Shown here: positions 23,092 through 23,771 of the stretch, one piece after another
How the letters are laid out: the number at the start of each line of letters is the position of its first letter
Numbering within the stretch: position 1 is the first letter of the stretch
NCBI GenBank assembly: GCA_965367295.1
Contig: CBDUHN010000045.1
Location: 1-23,771, forward strand
From: JAIVHA01 sp965367295
GTDB taxonomy: Bacteria > Pseudomonadota > Gammaproteobacteria > DSM-19610
Direction of reading: 5' to 3'
DNA: 23,771 nucleotides
Notes under the pieces: model-generated
The model's database searches: none
What the model was told of the DNA's origin: nothing
The model's input: the letters and a program-made list of their open reading frames with translations, nothing else
Translations under genes and position numbers: made by a program

Positions 23092-23640
23092 ATGGAGGAT
23101 CCAGTGTACCTCTACCACGGCACGCTCGGAGCGAAGAGGTATCGCTTTGATGCTTTCTCGCACTTTGGTACTTATCAAGCGGCGGTGGAGCGTATTGCTC
23201 GCCGTGTCATAGATGGCCATACAGGCCGTCCTCTGGTTCTAAAGATTCCATTTCGTCTTGGTTCGAATCGCGTTCTGCACGTAGCTGAGGACTGGGGCTC
23301 TAATCAGCCCATCTCGTTGGCATGCGCGCTAAAGAATCACTTCGAAACGGCCGAGCCTGAGAAGTACGAGATCTTCGAAGGCATTCGAGGGCGCTTGGTG
23401 AGAGCTAAATACGCGGGAGAAGACTTCCTAACCCAGGGTTGGACGGAGTTAAACAGCGAACTTGATAAGTTGGGAATTGAAGCGATTGCCTACCCAAACC
23501 GGGTTGAAGATCGCGGATCTACGTCGTATTGCGTCGTTAAGAAAACTCGGCGGATATGTATCGGCCACCATGTCCCCAGCGTTAATGACCTAGAGCAGGC
23601 GAGCAAAGCGGTGCGCGAGACTTGGCAACCTGCGTTCTAA
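23092..23640 (+). CDS. Cassette-encoded protein with ADP-ribosyltransferase-like features
   Basis: A 182-aa protein whose ATG lies 4 bases after the attC core GTTAG, the normal position in an integron cassette; its TAA overlaps the next attC arm. No signal peptide or membrane helix. It begins VYLYHGT (His9-Gly10-Thr11), the opening of many ADP-ribosyltransferase-fold proteins, with SHFGT and a helix QAAVERIARRV after it. Near the end IEAIAYPNRVEDRGSTSYCV fits the closing pattern of ART-like phage and toxin domains (roughly DGIxYxNxxE...GSxSYxVF), where Glu139 could be the catalytic acid. If so, it would transfer ADP-ribose from NAD+ to an unknown target. This assignment is from remembered patterns and may be wrong; a structural fold without activity is also possible. 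No immunity gene or antitoxin is evident in the cassette. Confidence 0.75.
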   Translation: MEDPVYLYHGTLGAKRYRFDAFSHFGTYQAAVERIARRVIDGHTGRPLVLKIPFRLGSNRVLHVAEDWGSNQPISLACALKNHFETAEPEKYEIFEGIRGRLVRAKYAGEDFLTQGWTELNSELDKLGIEAIAYPNRVEDRGSTSYCVVKKTRRICIGHHVPSVNDLEQASKAVRETWQPAF

Positions 23641-23715
23641 CAAGCGCATCGAGTAGGAATCGCTACGTTGGCGCTTCGCGTCGCTTCCGCTCGCCGCTCA
23701 CGCGGAGCGTTAGGG
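23636..23715 (+). repeat. attC recombination site (59-base element) 2
   Basis: The outer arm CTAACAAG begins at 23637 and overlaps the stop codon of the preceding ORF; the closing core GTTAGGG lies at 23709-23715. CGCATCGAG inside the left arm pairs with CTCACGCG inside the right arm with one unpaired C and one mismatch, the asymmetric pairing expected of attC. The centre (TTGGCGCTTCGCGTCGCTTCC) is a variable loop. Confidence 0.78.
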
Positions 23716-23771
23716 TTCCGACCTACCCATGAAAAGTAGACGCACTCATCAGTTCGATTAAGATCGAATGG
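23716..23771 (+). other. Start of a further cassette, cut by the window edge
   Basis: The bases after attC 2 should belong to the next cassette. An ATG at 23730 opens a frame of only 10 codons (MKSRRTHQFD) before TAA, so the true gene probably starts later, outside the window. Confidence 0.4.

Overview
The window looks like a piece of chromosome from a GC-rich gammaproteobacterium that probably oxidises sulfide, perhaps from the Chromatiales or a related sulfur-oxidising lineage. This rests on a full-length type I sulfide:quinone oxidoreductase (SQR), a FisR-like sigma-54 activator beside it, a secreted rhodanese, two VPxPA-CTERM (exosortase-sorted) proteins, and proteobacterial-style mgtE, corA, cls, ald and RND efflux genes. 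The lineage is an inference; no rRNA or tRNA gene is visible.

Layout. Positions 1-110 are the right end of an IS3-family insertion sequence. Positions 629-3728 are a surface/secretion block: two VPxPA-CTERM proteins flank an unrecognised 372-aa secreted protein, and each gene has a clear terminator. Next come an unrecognised 176-aa protein (4215), an MFS permease on the minus strand (4788-6032), an RND efflux pair (6478-10657: lipoprotein adaptor plus inner-membrane pump) and a convergent mgtE (10742-12094).

The centre (12340-16382) is the most coherent unit. Two divergent transcription units share a 411-bp intergenic region. Leftward are a 61-aa secreted Cys-containing peptide and a periplasmic rhodanese. 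Rightward are sqr and a PAS/AAA+/Fis-type activator whose PAS domain carries the C-x10-C-x6-C cysteine spacing I recall for the sulfane-sulfur sensor FisR. Each side has a sigma-54 (-24/-12) promoter, perfect to consensus on the leftward side. Between them lie two inverted repeats built from the same TGGCAG half-site, each about 125-135 bp from the start site it faces. My reading is a self-contained sulfide/sulfane-sulfur response: SQR makes sulfane sulfur, the activator senses it, and SQR plus an envelope rhodanese are induced.

Positions 16395-21896 hold ordinary accessory and housekeeping genes: ald (minus), a small membrane-anchored protein of unknown function, a transglutaminase-like cysteine protease (minus), then cls and corA (plus).

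From about 21900 to the end the sequence becomes less GC-rich and gene-poor and turns into integron cassette territory. Two attC-like sites (23002-23088 and 23636-23715) flank an ORF starting 4 bp after the first core site. Its product has the outline of an ADP-ribosyltransferase-like fold. The cassette before it carries a gene broken by one frameshift in a G-run, and before that lies a short antitoxin-like ORF broken by an in-frame stop. No integrase lies in the window, so this is either the distal part of an array or an integrase-less attC cluster.
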